Translations under genes and position numbers: made by a program | Shown: positions 62,335 through 64,000 of the stretch, piece by piece | Layout of the letters: every line of letters starts with the position of its first letter | Position numbering within the stretch: the first letter of the stretch is position 1 | Source: Symploca sp. SIO1C2 | GTDB taxonomy: Bacteria; Cyanobacteriota; Cyanobacteriia; Cyanobacteriales; Coleofasciculaceae | Direction: 5' to 3' | Assembly: GCA_010672925.1 (NCBI GenBank) | Contig: JAAHFP010000001.1 | Location: 381,037 to 445,036 of the forward strand | Length of the DNA stretch: 64,000 bases | Notes under the pieces: model-generated | Told to the model about the DNA's origin: nothing | The model's input: the letters and a program-made list of their open reading frames with translations, nothing else | Databases searched by the model: none

Positions 62335-64000
62335 ATGGACACAGTCAGGATTCTTAACTTAGATATCGATAATTTTTTTCAAGGTGAATTACTTGAAAAA
62401 TTAGATCAAGGTATTGTATTTACTCCCAATGTAGATCATTTGATAAATTTACAAATAGATGAAGATTTTCGCAAAATTTATGACCAGGCTGACTATAAGG
62501 TCTGTGATAGCCAAATTATTTTCTACATTGCCAAGTATTTATTGAAAACACCAATTAAGCAAAGAATTGCAGGTTCTGATTTTTTTCCTGCTTTTTATGA
62601 GCATCACAAGAACAATGAAAATATTAAAATTTTTCTTTTAGGTGCTGCTGAAGGCGTAGCAGATAAAGCAAAAGAAAATATTAATGCAAAATTGGATAGA
62701 GAAATTGTAACTGATACCTACTCTCCAATTTTTGGATTTGAAAAAAGCGAAGAAGAATGCGCCAAAATAATTGATATAGTAAATAATTCAGAAGCCACAG
62801 TATTGGCAGTAGGACTTGGAGCGCCCAAGCAAGAAAAATTTATATGTAAATACAAAGATAAGTTTACAAAGATTAAAGTCTTCTTGGCAATAGGTGCAAC
62901 TATCGATTTTGAAGCGAACCAAGTGTCTCGTTGCCCAGAATGGTTAAGTAAGCTAGGATTTGAATGGCTTTACCGATTAGCCTGTGACCCTCGCCGTTTA
63001 TGGAAAAGATATTTTAAGGACTTAGCTTTTTTTGGTCTAGTTCTTAAACAAAAGTACAACCTTTATATAGAACCATTTAGTGATTTATACCGCTATATCA
63101 TCAAACGTTCTGAAGGTCCTCAGATCATTCCTCAAGGAAAAACTGCTGTAATTCAGATGCCTGAGCGCCTGACTGTTATCGAAGCTGTAGCTTTTAAGGA
63201 AGACTGTCAGGCACTTTTGCAAGAAACTAGCACACTTGAAAAAATTGTTTGCGATTTCAGTCAGACTAATTTTATAGACAGCAGTGGTGTTGGTGCGCTA
63301 GTGAGTAATCTCAAACAGGCTCGGGCAAAAGAGGTTGAGCTGTCTCTTAATGGCGTTACTCCTCCAGTAATGGCAGTTTTGGAACTGACTGGACTAGACA
63401 AAGTTTTGGCGATTGATTCATCTCTCCAATTTACAAAATCTGATTTAGAAGAACAGTTACCAACGACTCACCCTTCTGTACGGTCTTGGGTGAAGCGATG
63501 GATAGATATCCTGGGAGCTATTGTGGGTTTGCTCATTACTGCCATTTTGTATCTTCCTATTGCTATTGCAATTAAACTTAATGACAATGGTCCAATTTTC
63601 TATCCCTCAATCCGTTGTGGTTGGTTAGGACGAGAGTTTAAGACGTGGAAATTCCGCACAATGGTTGTCAATGCCCAAGAACTAGAAGGCCCCAACAAAG
63701 ATCTAGGCAAAGGGGTATTTACTCATCCAGACGACCCCAAAATTACACAAGTGGGTCGTTTCTTAAGGAAAACTGGTTTGGATGAATTGCCTCAATTCTG
63801 GAATGTACTCAAAGGAGAAATGAGCCTGGTGGGTACTAGACCACCGACACCATATGAGATTGCCAACTATGAAGTATCGGAATGGCGACGTTTAAATGTC
63901 AAACCAGGGATTACTGGTGAGTGGAAGATTGTTGACGACCGCTCGCAAATTAAAGATTTTGAAAACATCGTCAAGCTAGATTTAGACTACCAAAAAGACT
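62335..64000 (+). CDS. GT26 (WecG/TagA)-STAS-sugar transferase fusion, 3' end outside window
   Basis: The frame is open to the right edge (555 codons seen). Residues about 1-240 are a GT26 glycosyltransferase: VFTPNVDHL, VCDSQIIFYIAK, RIAGSDFFPAFYE, IFLLGAAEGVADKA, VGLGAPKQEKFI, WLYRLACDPRRLWKRYF. Residues about 262-360 are a STAS domain with [11 protein letters not shown] (Ser316 at the SpoIIAA site). A membrane helix near 388-413 leads to a sugar-transferase domain ([44 protein letters not shown]). One protein thus joins two steps of lipid-linked glycan assembly to a regulatory module. ATG 62335 has GAGGAAAAAGGGAAG upstream; ATG 62284 adds 17 residues. Confidence 0.92.
   Translation, partial: MDTVRILNLDIDNFFQGELLEKLDQGIVFTPNVDHLINLQIDEDFRKIYDQADYKVCDSQIIFYIAKYLLKTPIKQRIAGSDFFPAFYEHHKNNENIKIFLLGAAEGVADKAKENINAKLDREIVTDTYSPIFGFEKSEEECAKIIDIVNNSEATVLAVGLGAPKQEKFICKYKDKFTKIKVFLAIGATIDFEANQVSRCPEWLSKLGFEWLYRLACDPRRLWKRYFKDLAFFGLVLKQKYNLYIEPFSDLYRYIIKRSEGPQIIPQGKTAVIQMPERLTVIEAVAFKEDCQALLQETSTLEKIVCDFSQTNFIDSSGVGALVSNLKQARAKEVELSLNGVTPPVMAVLELTGLDKVLAIDSSLQFTKSDLEEQLPTTHPSVRSWVKRWIDILGAIVGLLITAILYLPIAIAIKLNDNGPIFYPSIRCGWLGREFKTWKFRTMVVNAQELEGPNKDLGKGVFTHPDDPKITQVGRFLRKTGLDELPQFWNVLKGEMSLVGTRPPTPYEIANYEVSEWRRLNVKPGITGEWKIVDDRSQIKDFENIVKLDLDYQKD

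Overview
The window comes from a filamentous-type cyanobacterium. The evidence is frequent HIP1 octamers (GCGATCGC), an oxygen-dependent chlorophyll cyclase (acsF), a Tic20-like protein, DUF2996, a CHASE2/serine-threonine kinase, and short tandem repeats (TTAGGTG, AATTCTA, TTACTTA, CAATTCC types) in most intergenic gaps. The repeat load suggests a large, repeat-rich genome of the Oscillatoriales/Coleofasciculales kind. I do not assign a species. No rRNA, tRNA or CRISPR array was recognised.

Layout. 1-9.1 kb: a 5'-truncated CheA/response-regulator hybrid kinase with long acidic repeats, a SpoIID-type protein, an unknown membrane protein, Tic20, a Cys-rich small protein and glyA. 9.1-10.3 kb: a repeat-rich gap with a 198-bp MITE. 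10.3-18.6 kb, accessory: a WecA/MraY-type transferase, a broken antitoxin-like gene, a VapBC-type pair, two overlapping membrane-linked P-loop ATPase genes (one with a glycine-zipper repeat), and a DUF4160/DUF2442 pair bracketed by long direct repeats. 18.6-31.8 kb: YdeP-type molybdoenzyme, methyltransferase, 254-bp tandem repeats, acsF, TM2 protein, DUF2996, sfsA, ABC ATPase, PAS histidine kinase, proA and an HslV/Anbu-like hydrolase. 31.9-36.4 kb: a nitrate/sulfonate/taurine-type ABC transporter operon led by a substrate-binding protein fused to OmpA. 36.7-41 kb: small membrane protein, GNAT, HEAT-repeat protein and CHASE2 kinase. 41-43.3 kb: an OLD-like ATPase overlapping a Toprim-like gene, a candidate defence pair. 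43.5-49.3 kb: clpB with a start-proximal hairpin, a MITE carrying a nested second element, a lipoprotein, a 9-bp repeat array and an M20 amidohydrolase. 49.3-50.9 kb: an IS605-type element with intact tnpB and a decayed tnpA. 51-55.3 kb: divergent dndB and dndC with phased palindromes between them and no dndD/dndE. 55.9-60.5 kb: a short rsmI, comF and a VIT/vWA/TonB-like protein. 60.7-64 kb: two divergent exopolysaccharide genes, a STAS-sugar transferase and a GT26-STAS-sugar transferase fusion cut by the window end.

The most unusual systems are: (1) the STAS-fused sugar transferases, which suggest direct partner-switch control of polysaccharide priming; (2) the ATPase/Toprim-like pair; (3) the two-ATPase operon with a roughly 100-residue glycine-zipper membrane repeat; (4) the split dndB/dndC locus. 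Two MITE families with 9-bp target duplications, one nested in the other, are visible directly. All functional calls come from reading motifs; no database search was run.
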